Below, one piece after another: positions 63,615-64,000 of a DNA stretch of 64,000 nucleotides. A program made the translations under genes and the position numbers. The stretch comes from SXXZ01 sp041177965 (lineage in GTDB: Bacteria; Verrucomicrobiota; Verrucomicrobiia; Limisphaerales; UBA9464). The stretch spans positions 1-64,000 of the forward strand of contig JBEGWF010000175.1 in NCBI GenBank assembly GCA_041177965.1. Direction: 5' to 3'. The first letter of the stretch is position 1; each line of letters begins with the position of its first letter. The notes under the pieces were generated by a model. It did not search any database and had not been told where the DNA came from. It saw only the letters and a list, made by a program, of their open reading frames with translations.

Positions 63615-64000
63615 GCGATTCGTTGGAGGTGGGCCAGAAACTCCTTGTTTCCTGCCGGTCCGAGCAAGGGGGATTCCGTGACCCCGCGCCAGGCCAGTGC
63701 GGGCAGTTCGGCGGCCACGAACGATTCGAGGGAGGCGATCACCCGTGCATGGATCCGGGGATCGGTGATCACCCCGGCCCCGCGGTCGACCTCGTCCTTG
63801 CCGGCCTCGAACTGGGGCTTGACCAGCGCCACGACGGACCCTCCGATCCGCAGCAGGCGGGGGACCGGTGGAAGGATGAGGCTCAGGCTGATGAACGAGC
63901 AGTCGGCCACGGCCAGATCGAAGGGGGCATCGGTCCCGAGGCGCTCCGGCGTGAGGCTCCGGGCGTTGGTGCGCTCGAGGACGATCACCCGCGGGTCCTG
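63611..64000 (-). CDS. tlyA: TlyA-type rRNA methyltransferase (C-terminal part; cut by window edge)
   Basis: The 3' end of a TlyA/hemolysin-A family 2'-O-methyltransferase (16S/23S rRNA). Visible residues begin DPRVIVLERTNARSL, then FDLAVADCSFISLSLILPPV, GGSVVALVKPQFEAGKDEVD and GAGVITDPRIHARVI, the FtsJ-like Rossmann core. The N-terminal S4 domain and start are outside the window. Overlaps nadK by 4 bases. Confidence 0.93.
   Translation of the reverse strand, partial: QDPRVIVLERTNARSLTPERLGTDAPFDLAVADCSFISLSLILPPVPRLLRIGGSVVALVKPQFEAGKDEVDRGAGVITDPRIHARVIASLESFVAAELPALAWRGVTESPLLGPAGNKEFLAHLQRIA

Overview
The window is GC-rich bacterial chromosome, densely packed and free of recognisable insertion sequences, transposases, phage genes, CRISPR arrays or rRNA. 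It suggests a motile, heterotrophic member of the Verrucomicrobiota. That assignment is an inference from family content: Planctomycetes/Verrucomicrobia-type cytochrome and DUF1501/DUF1549/DUF1553 proteins, a PEP-CTERM protein, a prepilin-like protein of the PVC type, and very large secreted proteins sharing PA14-like and carbohydrate-binding modules.

Layout. 1-3060 (minus): an iron-uptake cluster (FeoB cut by the left edge, FeoA, and a second cysteine-rich FeoA-like protein) behind a class V aminotransferase. 3061-3713: a gene-free stretch with three tandem copies of a 132-135 bp hairpin-rich repeat. 3714-8657 (minus): thiG, sufE and the two halves of a heterodimeric ABC exporter, closely spaced. 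8847-22119 (minus): a flagellar filament cluster, fliD, a giant glycosyltransferase of about 3,090 residues, a lipoprotein, a FlgM-like protein, fliS and a FliT/FlgN-like protein. 22288-30824: aspS, tRNA-Ala(CGC), an ATP-grasp-like protein, argB, a small membrane protein, a PaaK-like adenylating enzyme, an S41 peptidase homologue without its catalytic residues, and rpmB. 30949-37827 (minus): three PVC-type secreted degradation/respiration proteins. 38171-44955 (plus): a glycerophosphodiesterase, a 1,002-residue secreted protein, and a three-gene translationally coupled operon for 2-keto-3-deoxy sugar-acid catabolism. 45233-52426: two small secreted unknowns, a PEP-CTERM protein on the other strand, and a 1,485-residue modular surface protein. 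52574-58888: LOG-family protein, GTP-dependent PEP carboxykinase, a conserved unknown, RNase III, RecA and a pseudopilin. 59140-64000: another modular surface protein (1,168 residues) with an internal 223-residue duplication, then NAD kinase and the 3' end of tlyA.

The most striking system is the flagellar cluster. One polypeptide carrying a GT29-like (sialyltransferase-motif) domain, two SAM methyltransferase domains, two GT2 domains, three GT4 domains and TPR arrays lies between fliD and fliS. This position suggests a single-polypeptide flagellin (or filament-cap) glycan assembly and capping machine. Its N-terminal coding part (about 18.3-20.2 kb) is visibly richer in A+T than its surroundings, consistent with modular assembly or transfer.

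Two further themes are worth a look. A short motif, GGGGACAGGCT(A/C)C, recurs in intergenic DNA on both strands, sometimes directly in front of start codons. Three large exported proteins share modules, including a related C-terminal tail, and may be surface-displayed glycan-binding proteins.
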